DNA of 64,000 nucleotides, from NCBI RefSeq assembly GCF_009362785.1, contig NZ_WHNQ01000009.1:186001-250000 (forward strand), given 5' to 3'. Of this stretch, positions 1 to 8,778 are shown piece by piece. Origin of the DNA: Paraburkholderia atlantica (lineage in GTDB: Bacteria > Pseudomonadota > Gammaproteobacteria > Burkholderiales > Burkholderiaceae). The notes beneath the pieces are model-generated. The model saw nothing but the letters and a program-made list of their open reading frames with translations. It had not been told where the DNA came from and searched no databases. A program made the translations under genes and the position numbers. Position 1 is the first letter of the stretch, and each line of letters opens with the position of its first letter.

Positions 1-133
1 CGAAGTGCTCGACGAACGATGCGCCGATGCCGGTCGCGCCGCCCGTGATCAGCACCGTACGGTCGACGAGGCTCGGATAGCGCGCGTACGCGGTGTCAGC
101 GAGACTGGCGTTTGCATTGGCCGGAGACGACAT
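1..133 (-). CDS. Short-chain dehydrogenase/reductase, N-terminal fragment
   Basis: Only the first 44 codons are in the window; the gene runs off the left edge. After a short hydrophilic leader the protein shows a hydrophobic strand and the glycine-rich motif TGGATGIG at about residues 30-37, the NAD(P)-binding signature of classical short-chain dehydrogenases. It starts 41 bases downstream of the araH stop, in the same direction, so it is probably the next gene of the sugar operon. By context it may oxidise the imported sugar at C1 to a lactone, but the substrate cannot be read from this fragment. Confidence 0.8.
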   Translation of the reverse strand, partial: MSSPANANASLADTAYARYPSLVDRTVLITGGATGIGASFVEHF

Positions 134-174
134 CGTTCGATTCCTTTATGAGCTTGGGATGGGGTGAAAGCGAC

Positions 175-1191
175 TCAGTCGCGCGAGCCGCGGTTCTTCA
201 ACTGGTCGAGCAACACGGCCGCGAGCAGGATCGCGCCGCGTACCAGGTACTGATAGAACGCGTCGATGTTCAACAGGTTCATCACGTTCTCGACCGTGCC
301 CATGATCAGCACGCCGATCACGACGCCCGAGATGGTTGCACGGCCGCCCAGCAGCGACACGCCGCCGAGCACGCACGCGGAGATCACGTTCAGCTCGAAG
401 CCTTCGGCGGCGTTCGGCTGACCCGACGTGATACGCGATGCGAGAATCACGCCGGCAAGCGCGGTGACGGCGCCCTGGATCAGGAAGATGTAGACGCGCG
501 TGCGCTCCACGTTGATACCGGCGAGCCGCGACGCTTCCGGATTACCGCCGATCGCGAGCGTATTGCGGCCGTACACGGTCTGGTTCAGCATCACGCCGAA
601 CACGATGAAGCAGATCAGCGTGACCCAGATCGGCAGCGACACGCCGAAGAACGTCAGGCCGCCGAGCGCGATGAAGGTATCCGACGATACGCCGACCGCC
701 TGACCATGCGACACGATGAAACCGAGGCCGCGGACGATTTCCATCGTCGCGAGCGTCGTGATCAGCGCGTTGATCCGCAGATAAGCGATCACCGCGCCGT
801 TGACGAAACCGATCACCGCGCCCGCCGCGACCGCCGCGATGATCGCGATGACGGTGCTATTGGTCGCGTTGAGCACCATCGCGCACAGCACGCCGGCGAA
901 CGCGACGGTCGAGCCGACCGACAGGTCGAAGTCGCGCGACGCGAGGCAGAACATCATCGTGCACGCGACCATGCCGATCTGCGAGATCGACAGCGCGAGG
1001 CCGAGCATGTTCTCGATCGAGAAGAAATGATCGACGGTCAGCGACATCGTGACGAACATCACGATGAAGATCACGATCAGGCTGTACTCGGTGATCTGCT
1101 GCCACCACCTGGCCTTGTCGCTGGTCTGCGGAATCAGCGCGTCGGCCGCGCTCTTGGCGGCCTGCTGCGCGAGGTTTTCTCTGGCTTGCAT
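175..1191 (-). CDS. araH: AraH-type sugar ABC transporter permease
   Basis: This is the inner-membrane permease of a high-affinity sugar importer of the carbohydrate uptake type 2 family. The 338-residue product resembles E. coli AraH (328 residues) along its length. Shared stretches include FCLASRDFDLSV near residue 85, INALITTLATM in the middle and FGRNTLAIGGN, with about eight to ten hydrophobic segments. I prefer the ATG at 1191 over a TTG two codons upstream, because a GAGGAG ribosome site lies eight bases before the ATG and only two before the TTG. It follows araG by 54 bases. E. coli AraH is arabinose-specific; here the neighbouring enzymes suggest galactose or a related sugar as another substrate. 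Confidence 0.93.
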   Translation of the reverse strand: MQARENLAQQAAKSAADALIPQTSDKARWWQQITEYSLIVIFIVMFVTMSLTVDHFFSIENMLGLALSISQIGMVACTMMFCLASRDFDLSVGSTVAFAGVLCAMVLNATNSTVIAIIAAVAAGAVIGFVNGAVIAYLRINALITTLATMEIVRGLGFIVSHGQAVGVSSDTFIALGGLTFFGVSLPIWVTLICFIVFGVMLNQTVYGRNTLAIGGNPEASRLAGINVERTRVYIFLIQGAVTALAGVILASRITSGQPNAAEGFELNVISACVLGGVSLLGGRATISGVVIGVLIMGTVENVMNLLNIDAFYQYLVRGAILLAAVLLDQLKNRGSRD

Positions 1192-1245
1192 GTTCAATAC
1201 TCCTCCCCGTTCCCCACGGGTTGCGGACTCTCGTCCGGATAAGGT

Positions 1246-2808
1246 TCAGGCCGCGCGCGAGCCGCTCTGGTTGGCTGCGTTGGCATTCGTGTTCGAGTCA
1301 CCAGGTAGCGCGGTCGAGCTTTGCGGCAGCGCGAGGCCCAGCACCGACTGCTCGGTCGCATCCTTGCGCGCGAGCTCGCCGGAAATGCGGCCTTGGCGCA
1401 TCACGACGATCCGGTCGGACACGCCGAGCACTTCGGGCAATTCCGACGAAATCATCACGATCGCGCAGCCGCGCTCGGCGAGCTGATAGATCACGTTATA
1501 GATCTCGTGCTTCGCGCCGACGTCGATGCCGCGGGTCGGTTCGTCGAGAATCACGACTTTCAGATCCGGCTCGGCGAGCCAGCGCGACAGAATTGCCTTC
1601 TGCTGGTTGCCGCCCGACAGGAAGCGGATCTTCTGCCGGCGATGCGGCGTCTTGATCTTCAGCAGCTTGATAAAGCGGTCGGCTGTCTGCGCCTCTTTCT
1701 TGCGATCGAGAAACACACCCGCGCGCAGGTAGTGACGGCGGCAGCTGATGTTGATGTTCTCCGCGACGCTCGCCATCGCGACGATGCCCTCTTCCTTGCG
1801 ATCTTCGGGGCACAGCACGATGCCGTGCCTGATCGCCTCGCCCGCGCTGCGCACCTTGATCGGCTTGCCGTCGAGCACGAGTTCGCCGCCCTTGCGATGC
1901 TCGGCGCCGTACACCAGATGCATTAGCTCGCTGCGGCCCGCGCCGACGAGTCCGAAGAAGCCGACGATCTCACCGCGCCGCACCTCGAAGCTGGCCGGCT
2001 GCGCGAGCGGATGACCTTCGATCGCCTTCGCCGCGAAACGCACTTCGCCGAGCGGCCGCGCCGTATAGCTATAGATGTCCGAAATTTCGCGCCCGACCAT
2101 CTCGCTGACGATCGTGTCGCGCGACACGCCTTCGAGCGTCGGATGCGACGCGACCTTGCGGCCGTCGCGGAAGATCGTGCACGCGTCGCACAGCTCGTAG
2201 ATCTCGTCCATCCGATGCGAGATGTAGATCATCGCGCGGTTGTCGGCGCGCAGATCGCGCACCAGCTTGAACAGCACCTCGGTCTCGCGATGCGACAGCG
2301 AACTGGTCGGCTCGTCGAGCGCGATCACGCGCGCGTTGCGCATCAGCGCCTTGCAGATTTCCACCATCTGCCGCTGCGCGATCGACAGCTTGCGCAGTTT
2401 CGCGTTCGGATCGAGCGCGACGCCCATCGCTTCGAGCCGCTCGCGCACGAAACGCTTCGCCTCGCGCTTGTTGACCCAGCCGAGCGCATTGGGCAACTGG
2501 CCGAGCAGCAGATTTTCCGCGACCGTGAGGTCCGGCACGTACTGCAGTTCCTGGTGAATCACCGCGATGCCGGCACCGATCGACGCGGCCGCGCTCGGAA
2601 AGCGCACCTCTTTGCCGTCGATCATCATGCGGCCCGAGTCGGGCTGATACTCGCCGCCGAGAATTTTCAGCAGCGTCGATTTTCCCGCGCCGTTTTCGCC
2701 CATCAGACCGTGCACCTGGCCGACGTTGACGTCGAAGGACACACCGTCGAGCGCACGCACGCCTGGAAAAACCTTGCCGATATTGTCAAAACGTAGCGTC
2801 GCTGACAC
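1246..2808 (-). CDS. araG: AraG-type sugar ABC transporter ATP-binding protein
   Basis: This is the tandem-ABC ATPase that drives the importer. It has 520 residues; E. coli AraG has 504. The first domain has Walker [10 protein letters not shown] at residues 37-45, the signature LSIAQRQ and Walker B ending LDEPTSSLS. The second domain has the degenerate Walker [10 protein letters not shown] usual for sugar importers, then the signature LSGGNQQK and [10 protein letters not shown]. Start is GTG, preceded by GGAGG. The C-terminal 30 residues (Ser/Asn/Ala rich) go beyond the family core. It lies between araF and araH, in the usual F-G-H order. Confidence 0.95.
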   Translation of the reverse strand: MSATLRFDNIGKVFPGVRALDGVSFDVNVGQVHGLMGENGAGKSTLLKILGGEYQPDSGRMMIDGKEVRFPSAAASIGAGIAVIHQELQYVPDLTVAENLLLGQLPNALGWVNKREAKRFVRERLEAMGVALDPNAKLRKLSIAQRQMVEICKALMRNARVIALDEPTSSLSHRETEVLFKLVRDLRADNRAMIYISHRMDEIYELCDACTIFRDGRKVASHPTLEGVSRDTIVSEMVGREISDIYSYTARPLGEVRFAAKAIEGHPLAQPASFEVRRGEIVGFFGLVGAGRSELMHLVYGAEHRKGGELVLDGKPIKVRSAGEAIRHGIVLCPEDRKEEGIVAMASVAENINISCRRHYLRAGVFLDRKKEAQTADRFIKLLKIKTPHRRQKIRFLSGGNQQKAILSRWLAEPDLKVVILDEPTRGIDVGAKHEIYNVIYQLAERGCAIVMISSELPEVLGVSDRIVVMRQGRISGELARKDATEQSVLGLALPQSSTALPGDSNTNANAANQSGSRAA

Positions 2809-2838
2809 TTCGCCTCCTCATCCCTCATTTGAACCCTA

Positions 2839-2875
2839 CGCGCCGCCCTCCGCGCGATGCGGAAAGGGCGGCGCG
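2839..2875. repeat. Large hairpin between araF and araG
   Basis: A perfect 11-bp inverted repeat (arms 2839-2849 and 2865-2875) encloses a second 5-bp stem. It lies in the 103-base gap between the binding-protein gene and the ATPase gene. There is no T-run on the minus strand after it, so it is not a standard terminator. Such hairpins behind binding-protein genes (as in malE-malF) protect the upstream mRNA and let the binding protein be made in excess; that role here is inferred. Confidence 0.7.
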
Positions 2876-2911
2876 CCAGCGGTGTACTTCATGTCACCGC
2901 GAGACCCGCGA

Positions 2912-3910
2912 TTACTTCGACGCGAGGCCCATCTTCTCGCGCACTTCGCCGACGTTGTCGCGCGTCGCCAGCATGCCGGTCGTCAGCGTCAGCAGCGGCG
3001 GCTCCTTGCCCTGCGTGATCCACGAGTACATCAGTTCCGAGGTTTCCTCGCCGTGGCGCTTCGGGCTGATGATCACGGTGCCGAAGAAGCCTGTCGGCTG
3101 CGGCTTCTTGAACTCGTTCAGCGCGGATTCCGAGCCGCCGATGCCGATGCCGATCATGTTGTCGGCCTTGAAGCCACGGCCTTCTGCCGCGCGCACCGCG
3201 CCGAGCACGCCTTCGTCGTTCAGCGCGTAAGCGACCCAGTGCTTGAACTGCGGGTTCTTCGTCAGCGCGATGTTGGCCGCGTTGAACGCGTTTTCCGTGT
3301 CGGTCTTTGCCTGCGGCGCGGTGATCACGTTCGCTTTCGGGAAGCCCGCGGCGATCAGCGCGTCGGTTGCGCCGGTGGTGCGGTCATGCGCGGTCGGCAG
3401 CTGTTCGTAGGTTACGTCGATCGCGCCGACGTCCTTCATGTCCCAGCCGCGCTTCTTGATTTCAGCCGCGATGCCGTCGCCGACCTGCTTGCCGATGTTA
3501 TACGCCGAGATGCCCATATGCGGCACCGCTTCGATCGGCTTGCCCGCGCCGTCGACGAGGCGGTCGTCGACCGTCATCATCTTCAGGCCGTCGGCCTTCG
3601 CCTTGGCGACGATGCCCGGCCCGAGCTTGACGTCGGGCGTGCAGATCACGAATCCCTGCGCCTTCTGCGCGGCGAGGTTATCGATTGCGCTCATCACCTT
3701 CTCGCCCGACGGCGCGCCGATCTTCACGAGCGTGAAACCCTTCTCCTTGGCGGCGATCTCGGCGAACTTCCATTCGTCCTGGAACCACGGCTCTTCCGGC
3801 TGCTTCACGAGGAAGCCGATCTTGACCGTATCGGCAGCCTGTACGACCGGCGCGTTGAAGAGCACACCCGTCGCCGCCGCTGCCAGCGTGAGGAAAATTC
3901 TGCGTTTCAT
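2912..3910 (-). CDS. araF: AraF-type periplasmic sugar-binding protein
   Basis: This is the periplasmic receptor that hands sugar to AraGH. Residues 1-25 form a Sec signal peptide ending VVQA before ADTVKIG. The mature part resembles E. coli AraF: KIGFLVKQPEEPWFQ, GFVICTPD, RTTGATDAL, a GIGIGG loop and TRDN near the C-terminus. Length is 332 residues against 329 in E. coli. ATG with AGGAG nine bases upstream. First gene of the transporter group, 120 bases after the upstream dehydrogenase gene, so it may have its own promoter. Sugar specificity cannot be settled from sequence alone. Confidence 0.94.
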   Translation of the reverse strand: MKRRIFLTLAAAATGVLFNAPVVQAADTVKIGFLVKQPEEPWFQDEWKFAEIAAKEKGFTLVKIGAPSGEKVMSAIDNLAAQKAQGFVICTPDVKLGPGIVAKAKADGLKMMTVDDRLVDGAGKPIEAVPHMGISAYNIGKQVGDGIAAEIKKRGWDMKDVGAIDVTYEQLPTAHDRTTGATDALIAAGFPKANVITAPQAKTDTENAFNAANIALTKNPQFKHWVAYALNDEGVLGAVRAAEGRGFKADNMIGIGIGGSESALNEFKKPQPTGFFGTVIISPKRHGEETSELMYSWITQGKEPPLLTLTTGMLATRDNVGEVREKMGLASK

Positions 3911-4030
3911 GATGCGTGTCTCCTGACTAATTGATAACGAGAAGGTAATCGGCCGCGTCTTCTAATACCGGTCCTGACACACGCGGCCAGCGCGTCGTCC
4001 GGTGTTCTGTGCGTCTTTGGCGATGCGAAT

Positions 4031-4813
4031 TCAGTCGTGATACAGCGCCGAGCGGCCACCATCGACGGTGATGCAGCTCGCGTTGATGAACGGCGCCTCG
4101 TCCGATGCGAGGAACACCGCGGTCATCGCCACTTCCTCCGGGCGGCCGATGCGCTTCATCGGTTGCAGATCGAGCGTCGCCTGCCTGGCGGTGGCCGGAT
4201 CGGGCTGCTCGTTCCACCAGTCGTGCGTCAACTGCGTCTCGATGTAGCCCGGCGCGATCGCGTTCACGCGCACGTTGCGCGGCGCGTACTCGATGCCGAG
4301 CGCGCGCGTGAGGCCGATCACGCCATGCTTCGCGACCGGATACGGGAAGCAGCCCGGAATGATCTTGAACGCGTGTGTCGACGCGATGTTGACGATGCTG
4401 CCGGCGCCGCGCTCGACCATGCCCGGCAGCACCGCGCGACAGCCGTTCCACACTCCGTCGAGATCGACCGCGAAGCAGCGCCGCCAGTCGGCATCGGTCA
4501 TCGTCAGCGGATCGCAGAACACGTTGATGCCCGCGTTGTTGACGAGGATGTCGAGCGCGCCGAACGCGCGCTCTCCTTCGCTGACCGCATGCCGTACCGA
4601 CGCGGGTTGCGTCACGTCGGTCTGCACCGCGAGCACGCGCGCGCCGGCGCCGACTTCCGCCTCGATCCGCGCGGCCGTGCGCTGTGCGGTATCGACGTCG
4701 AGTTCCGCCAGCACGACCGCCGCGCCCTCGCGCGCGAATGCGAGCGCGATCGCGGCGCCGATGCCGCGCCCGGCGCCGGTCACGAGAGCAGCTTTGCCGG
4801 CGAGCCGGTTCAT
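4031..4813 (-). CDS. SDR-family sugar dehydrogenase
   Basis: This is a classical short-chain dehydrogenase of 260 residues. Visible are the cofactor motif TGAGRGIG (12-19), NNAG (92-95) and the catalytic set Ser145, Tyr158 and Lys162, so the active site is complete. Asp/Glu residues after the second beta strand (AELDVD) suggest NAD preference. The start overlaps the stop of the aldolase gene by four bases (ATGA), indicating translational coupling. By context it probably oxidises the transported sugar or a pathway intermediate (for example as a galactose or arabinose 1-dehydrogenase); the exact substrate is an inference. Confidence 0.88.
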   Translation of the reverse strand: MNRLAGKAALVTGAGRGIGAAIALAFAREGAAVVLAELDVDTAQRTAARIEAEVGAGARVLAVQTDVTQPASVRHAVSEGERAFGALDILVNNAGINVFCDPLTMTDADWRRCFAVDLDGVWNGCRAVLPGMVERGAGSIVNIASTHAFKIIPGCFPYPVAKHGVIGLTRALGIEYAPRNVRVNAIAPGYIETQLTHDWWNEQPDPATARQATLDLQPMKRIGRPEEVAMTAVFLASDEAPFINASCITVDGGRSALYHD

Positions 4814-5490
4814 TTCTTCACGCCCGCGCGGGCGATTCGCAGACCGTTGATGAACGCCTTCGCATGCGACGCGGTCACCGCCGCGCTCTGGCCCGGCTTG
4901 TACAGCGCCGAGCCGAGGCCGAAACCGTTGGCGCCGGCGCTCAGAAACGGGCCCATGTTGTCCGGCGTGATGCCGCCGACCGGCACGAGCGGCACCTGCG
5001 CGGCGATCACCGCACGCCATGCCTTGACGACCTGGCAGCCGAGCTGCTCGGCGGGGAACATCTTCAGCACGTCCGCGCCGTTCTTCAGCGCGATGAACGC
5101 TTCGGTCGGCGTCGCGACGCCGGGCGCGCAAGCGAGGCCGCGCGCCTTCGCCGCGATCACGACTTCCGGATCGCTGTGCGGCATCACGACGAGCTCGCCG
5201 CCCGCCGACTTCACATCGTCGACGTACAGCGGATGCAGCACCGTGCCCGCGCCGACGATCGCGTCGGCCGGCAGCACCTTGCGGATCGCGGAGATGCTGT
5301 CGAACGGCTGCGGCGAATTGAGCGGTACTTCGACGATGCGAAAACCCGCTTCGTACAGGGCTTGACCGTGATCGGCCGCGTCGGCGGGCGTGACGCCGCG
5401 CATGATCGCGATCAGCGGACAGGCTTCGAACGCGGCGATCAGACCCGCGTGCGGCATGTACTGTCCGGGCAGATTGATGTGTGGTTGCAT
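4810..5490 (-). CDS. dgoA: 2-dehydro-3-deoxy-6-phosphogalactonate aldolase
   Basis: This enzyme splits 2-keto-3-deoxy-6-phosphogalactonate into pyruvate and glyceraldehyde 3-phosphate, the last step of galactonate breakdown. The 226-residue protein has the KDPG/KDPGal aldolase barrel: PLIAIMRG, VEVPLNSP with the general base Glu54, GAGTVL, VLKMFPAE with the Schiff-base Lys143 and VGGITPDN. It is closer to E. coli DgoA (EIPLNSP, LKIFPS) than to Eda. ATG start; its TGA overlaps the next start. Together with the kinase gene upstream it completes the lower half of a De Ley-Doudoroff pathway. Confidence 0.94.
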   Translation of the reverse strand: MQPHINLPGQYMPHAGLIAAFEACPLIAIMRGVTPADAADHGQALYEAGFRIVEVPLNSPQPFDSISAIRKVLPADAIVGAGTVLHPLYVDDVKSAGGELVVMPHSDPEVVIAAKARGLACAPGVATPTEAFIALKNGADVLKMFPAEQLGCQVVKAWRAVIAAQVPLVPVGGITPDNMGPFLSAGANGFGLGSALYKPGQSAAVTASHAKAFINGLRIARAGVKK

Positions 5491-5535
5491 GTCGGTTCCT
5501 TGTTTCGTGAGCGTCGTAAAGGGCTCTGCCGCCGG

Positions 5536-6651
5536 TCAGCCCGCGCGCGCCGCCTGGGCGGACGGCCGGACGAGCCCCGCCTCGACGGCAACGCGCCACA
5601 GGCCGCGTTCGGTCGCGTGCCTGACCGGCTCCGCGCGCAGACAGCCGAATTGCGCGAGCGCGAGGCGGTAGCGCTCGCACAGCGCGTCGTTGCCGATCAG
5701 CCGCAGACTCTGCTGCGCGAGCGAGCTGCCTTGCTGAGCGAGTACCGCTTCGAGGCCGGCGAGTTCGTGTCCGATCAGCAGGCCCGACAGATAGTCGGGC
5801 TGTGCCTCGCTCGACAGCGCGCCGGTCAGGCCGAGCGTGCGCGTGCTGAACACGGTCGCGAGCACGCCAGCCTGACCTTTCTCGCGCGCGATGTTCACAC
5901 CGCGCAAAAAAGCTTCGGTATCCGGCCGATCGGGTGTGACCATCGTGCGGCCGAGAATCGTGTGCTCGCGCAGCGCGGCGAACACCTCGCCGGTCATGAA
6001 AGTATGAAAACGCTCGATGCGCTCCGCCTGCACGAGCGCCCATTTCGCGTGCGTGCCGGGCAGGCCGATCAGTGAGCGGGCGTTGCTGTCGACGGCGCTC
6101 GCGTCTTGCGCGCCGTTCGCGTCCGCGCTGAGTGCGCCGACAATCTGCGTCTCCTCGCCGCGCATCACGTTCGGCAGCTCTCCGCGCTGCAGCACGCCCG
6201 GCACGATGTGCAGCGTCGCGCCGCGCGCGGTCTGCACGCGGACGATGCCGGCCACCAGCGCATCGGCGTTCGCCGGTGTCTCGACATACGGCGCTTCGAG
6301 CCAGCCCTGCGCGCTGCCCACCATTCCCGCCGCGATCACCGGCACGCTGCGCGCGTGGTCGAGCCATGCGCCGCAGGCGTCGTCGAACGCGGCGTCGAAG
6401 CCGCCCTCGGCCGCGCTGCGCGGCAGATTCATGATGCCGGCCGTCGATGCGCGCGTCGCCAGCACGCGACCGTGCGCGTCGAACAGATAGGCGCGCAGCG
6501 ACGTGGTGCCCCAGTCGAGCGCGATCAGTGCGGCGTGCGTGAAATCGACGGCGGCGGCATCCGTGCCGTCGGTCGCATCCGACTTCACGCCCGCGTTGGG
6601 CGCGGCGGGCGCCTGGTGGTTCGCCAGCGTGGCAGTGCCCGCTTGTTTCAT
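5536..6651 (-). CDS. dgoK: 2-dehydro-3-deoxygalactonokinase
   Basis: This sugar-acid kinase phosphorylates 2-keto-3-deoxygalactonate, producing the substrate of DgoA. The 371-residue protein opens with a roughly 40-residue Ala/Asp-rich leader, then the actin-fold phosphate loop ALDWGTTSLRAY. Further in are IPAAGMVGS-like (VIAAGMVGS), GLPGTHAKW and GALSSEAQPDYLSGLLIG, all typical of DgoK. The ATG at 6651 overlaps the regulator's stop by four bases. The open frame continues upstream inside the regulator gene, but that part is Arg-rich antiframe sequence and not homologous. The family is normally about 290-330 residues, so the N-terminal leader is extra. Confidence 0.92.
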   Translation of the reverse strand: MKQAGTATLANHQAPAAPNAGVKSDATDGTDAAAVDFTHAALIALDWGTTSLRAYLFDAHGRVLATRASTAGIMNLPRSAAEGGFDAAFDDACGAWLDHARSVPVIAAGMVGSAQGWLEAPYVETPANADALVAGIVRVQTARGATLHIVPGVLQRGELPNVMRGEETQIVGALSADANGAQDASAVDSNARSLIGLPGTHAKWALVQAERIERFHTFMTGEVFAALREHTILGRTMVTPDRPDTEAFLRGVNIAREKGQAGVLATVFSTRTLGLTGALSSEAQPDYLSGLLIGHELAGLEAVLAQQGSSLAQQSLRLIGNDALCERYRLALAQFGCLRAEPVRHATERGLWRVAVEAGLVRPSAQAARAG

Positions 6652-7655
6652 CGCTTGATCCTGCGCGTGGCCGGTTGCGGTGCGCGCCAACCGAGTTCTT
6701 CCGAGATCGCGCGTGCCTCGCGCTGCACGACCGGAATCAGTTCGTCCATCCGTTCGAGCGGCATATAGGGAATCGTGCTCGCCACCGACAACGCCGCGAC
6801 GATCGCGCCCGACGCATCGCGCACCGGCGCCGCGACGCAACGGATCGACGCTTCGTTCTCTTCCAGATCGAATGTGTAGCCGCCGGCCGCGTAGTTCGTC
6901 ATGCGCTGCAGGAAGGTCGGTGCGTCGGGGCGGTTGTCGGGCTTGAAGCTGACGCCCGCGAGCGCGCGGCGCGACGCGTCGAACAGCGACTGCCATGCGT
7001 CCGGCGCGAGGTCGAGCATCATCGCCTTGCCGATGCCGGTCGACGCGAGCGGCATCCGATGGCCGACGCGCGAGCGCATTTCAAGGCCGCGCGTGCCGGG
7101 GATCTTGTCGATGTACAGCACGTCGTCGCCGTCGCGCACGCCGAGGTGGATCGTGTCGAGCGTCTGCTCGGCAAGCGACTGCAGGTGCGGACGTGCGACG
7201 GCCGTCAGCGGCATCTGTTCGAGCGCGATCGTGCCGAGCTCGATCAGCTTCGGCCCGAGCAGATAGCCGCCCTGCACCTGGCGCAGATAGCGCGCCTGCA
7301 CGAGGCTGCTGACGAGACGATGCGTGGTGCTGCGGGTCGTGCCGAGCGCGGCGCCGAAGCTACGCAGGTCGCGCACGCCGGCCGCGGCCGCCTCGAGAAT
7401 GGCGAGACCGCGCAGCAACGTCTGCGTGCCCGCCTGCTGCGGCGTGATTTCCAGCAGCGTGACCGGCAGCCCGAGGCCGTCGACGGTCGCCGCGCGCTGC
7501 ACCGGGCGCGACGCTCTCGCGGTAGCGGACGCACTGGCGGCGACATTGGCGGTGGCCTCGCGCGGCGCGGGATTCGCGGCGCTGTCCGGCCCGCCGGTCG
7601 ACCCCGGCGCCACCTCGGCCCGGCTGGCTCCGTGAGTGTGCATCGCTTTGTTCAT
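6648..7655 (-). CDS. IclR-family transcriptional regulator
   Basis: Likely regulator of the sugar operon, encoded as its first gene. An Ala-rich N-terminal tail of about 70 residues precedes a winged helix-turn-helix (LLRGLAILEAA ... LGTTRSTTHRLVSSL) and then the IclR effector domain (DDVLYIDKIPG, GIGKAMML, SIRCVAAPVRDASG). The C-terminal domain of such proteins binds small sugar acids. Start choice is uncertain: I use the ATG at 7655. Another in-frame ATG at 7700 would add 15 residues, but those codons are A-ending and unlike the gene. The stop overlaps dgoK. Confidence 0.88.
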   Translation of the reverse strand: MNKAMHTHGASRAEVAPGSTGGPDSAANPAPREATANVAASASATARASRPVQRAATVDGLGLPVTLLEITPQQAGTQTLLRGLAILEAAAAGVRDLRSFGAALGTTRSTTHRLVSSLVQARYLRQVQGGYLLGPKLIELGTIALEQMPLTAVARPHLQSLAEQTLDTIHLGVRDGDDVLYIDKIPGTRGLEMRSRVGHRMPLASTGIGKAMMLDLAPDAWQSLFDASRRALAGVSFKPDNRPDAPTFLQRMTNYAAGGYTFDLEENEASIRCVAAPVRDASGAIVAALSVASTIPYMPLERMDELIPVVQREARAISEELGWRAPQPATRRIKR

Positions 7656-7848
7656 GGCGATTCGCTTTCGGATGGTTTCTGCGCTTAGCGCGCGGGGCAT
7701 GAGAACAGGGCGGGGATGCGTGCGGCGCCGCGCTCGCGCGGCTGCTGTGGTTGGCTGCCAGACATGTTGGCCTCGTCTCCGGTTTCTTCTGTCGCGGCTC
7801 GCTGTTTCGGCGCGCTGGAGCGCCTACTTGCGATGCATGTTGGCTTGG

Positions 7849-7877
7849 ATTGTAGGGCGACTTTTGAGAATCACCAA
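7849..7877 (-). promoter_or_regulatory. Sigma70 promoter for the sugar operon
   Basis: Read on the minus strand: -35 TTGGTG (7872-7877), a 17-base spacer and -10 TACAAT (7849-7854). It is the best sigma70 match in this A/T-rich patch and directs transcription into the regulator, dgoK and dgoA. A TCAC-N6-GTGA inverted repeat overlaps the -35 and could be an operator for the IclR-type protein; that is a guess. Confidence 0.5.
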
Positions 7878-7960
7878 TATGTGAATGTTGAGTCCAGATA
7901 GTGAGATTTTAGTCGGCGATCAAGTGTTTAGCGCAACGCCATGCCGCTGCGAAAACACGC

Positions 7961-7986
7961 AAAAAAGCCCGCGCGAGGCGGGCTTC
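7961..7986 (-). terminator. Rho-independent terminator of mtgA
   Basis: On the minus strand, 33 bases past the mtgA stop, an 8-bp stem (AAGCCCGC/GCGGGCTT) with a 5-base loop is followed by six T residues. This is a classic intrinsic terminator. Confidence 0.85.
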
Positions 7987-8018
7987 GGAGCGGGATAAGC
8001 AGGGAAAGGCGTGCGCTT

Positions 8019-8753
8019 TCAGTCCGGCAATTCGGCCGCGCCCATCCGCCGCGCGATCACGCGCGCGCGTTGCGTCAAATACGCGGAATTCCGGTGTTCG
8101 TCGAAATATTTGGGGCGCGGCAGCATCACCGCGAGCCGCGCCGACTGCGCGGCCGTGAGCTTGCTCGCCGAGGTCTTGAAGTAGTACTGCGCGGCCGCCT
8201 CGGCACCGTACACGCCGTTGCCCCATTCGACCGAATTCAGATAGATCTCGAAGATGCGCTGCTTGTCCATCAGCGTTTCGAGCATCCACGTGATGATCAG
8301 CTCCTGGCCCTTGCGGATATAGCTTTTCTCGCGCGACAGGAACAGGTTGCGCGCAAGCTGCTGTGAGATCGTCGAGCCGCCGCGCACGATCCGGCCTTGA
8401 GCCTTGTTGCGCTCCCATGCCTGCAGCATCGCGTCGGTTTCATAGCCTTTGTTGGTGACGAAGTTCGCGTCTTCGGACGCGATGATCGCGCGCTTCAGGT
8501 TGCGCGAAATCTGGTCGTACGGCACCCATGTGCGCTGTACCGACAGATCCGGCCGGTCCTGCGACAGACGCCACGCGTCCGAGCGCATGAACGCGGTCGA
8601 GCGCGGATTGACTACGTTCCAGATCGCGATCTGCGCGAAGTAGTACGCCTGCGTCGCGAGCCAGGCGATGGCCACGACCGCGATCAGCCAGGCGAACCAG
8701 CGCAGCGGGCCGGCCTGGCCGCGCGAACCGCTGGCGCGCCGCGTCGCTGTCAT
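8019..8753 (-). CDS. mtgA: Monofunctional peptidoglycan glycosyltransferase
   Basis: Polymerises lipid II into glycan strands at the outer face of the inner membrane. The 244-residue protein has one membrane anchor at about residues 18-40 and a GT51 domain: the catalytic Glu94 in [24 protein letters not shown] (about 124-138), and the second Glu in [11 protein letters not shown]. No transpeptidase domain follows, which separates it from bifunctional PBPs. ATG start. It lies 25 bases behind aroE in the same direction, an arrangement common in Burkholderiales. Confidence 0.95.
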   Translation of the reverse strand: MTATRRASGSRGQAGPLRWFAWLIAVVAIAWLATQAYYFAQIAIWNVVNPRSTAFMRSDAWRLSQDRPDLSVQRTWVPYDQISRNLKRAIIASEDANFVTNKGYETDAMLQAWERNKAQGRIVRGGSTISQQLARNLFLSREKSYIRKGQELIITWMLETLMDKQRIFEIYLNSVEWGNGVYGAEAAAQYYFKTSASKLTAAQSARLAVMLPRPKYFDEHRNSAYLTQRARVIARRMGAAELPD

Positions 8754-8778
8754 GGTGCGTGCTATCCGCGCGCTGACG

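Larger units (their letters stand above)
7656..8018. other. Intergenic region between iclR-type gene and mtgA
   Basis: About 360 bases. It holds the iclR promoter candidate (7849-7877), a small TCAC-N6-GTGA palindrome at 7871-7884 beside it, and the mtgA terminator (7961-7986). The stretch 7850-7930 is clearly more A/T-rich than its surroundings. No convincing gene is seen. Confidence 0.6.
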
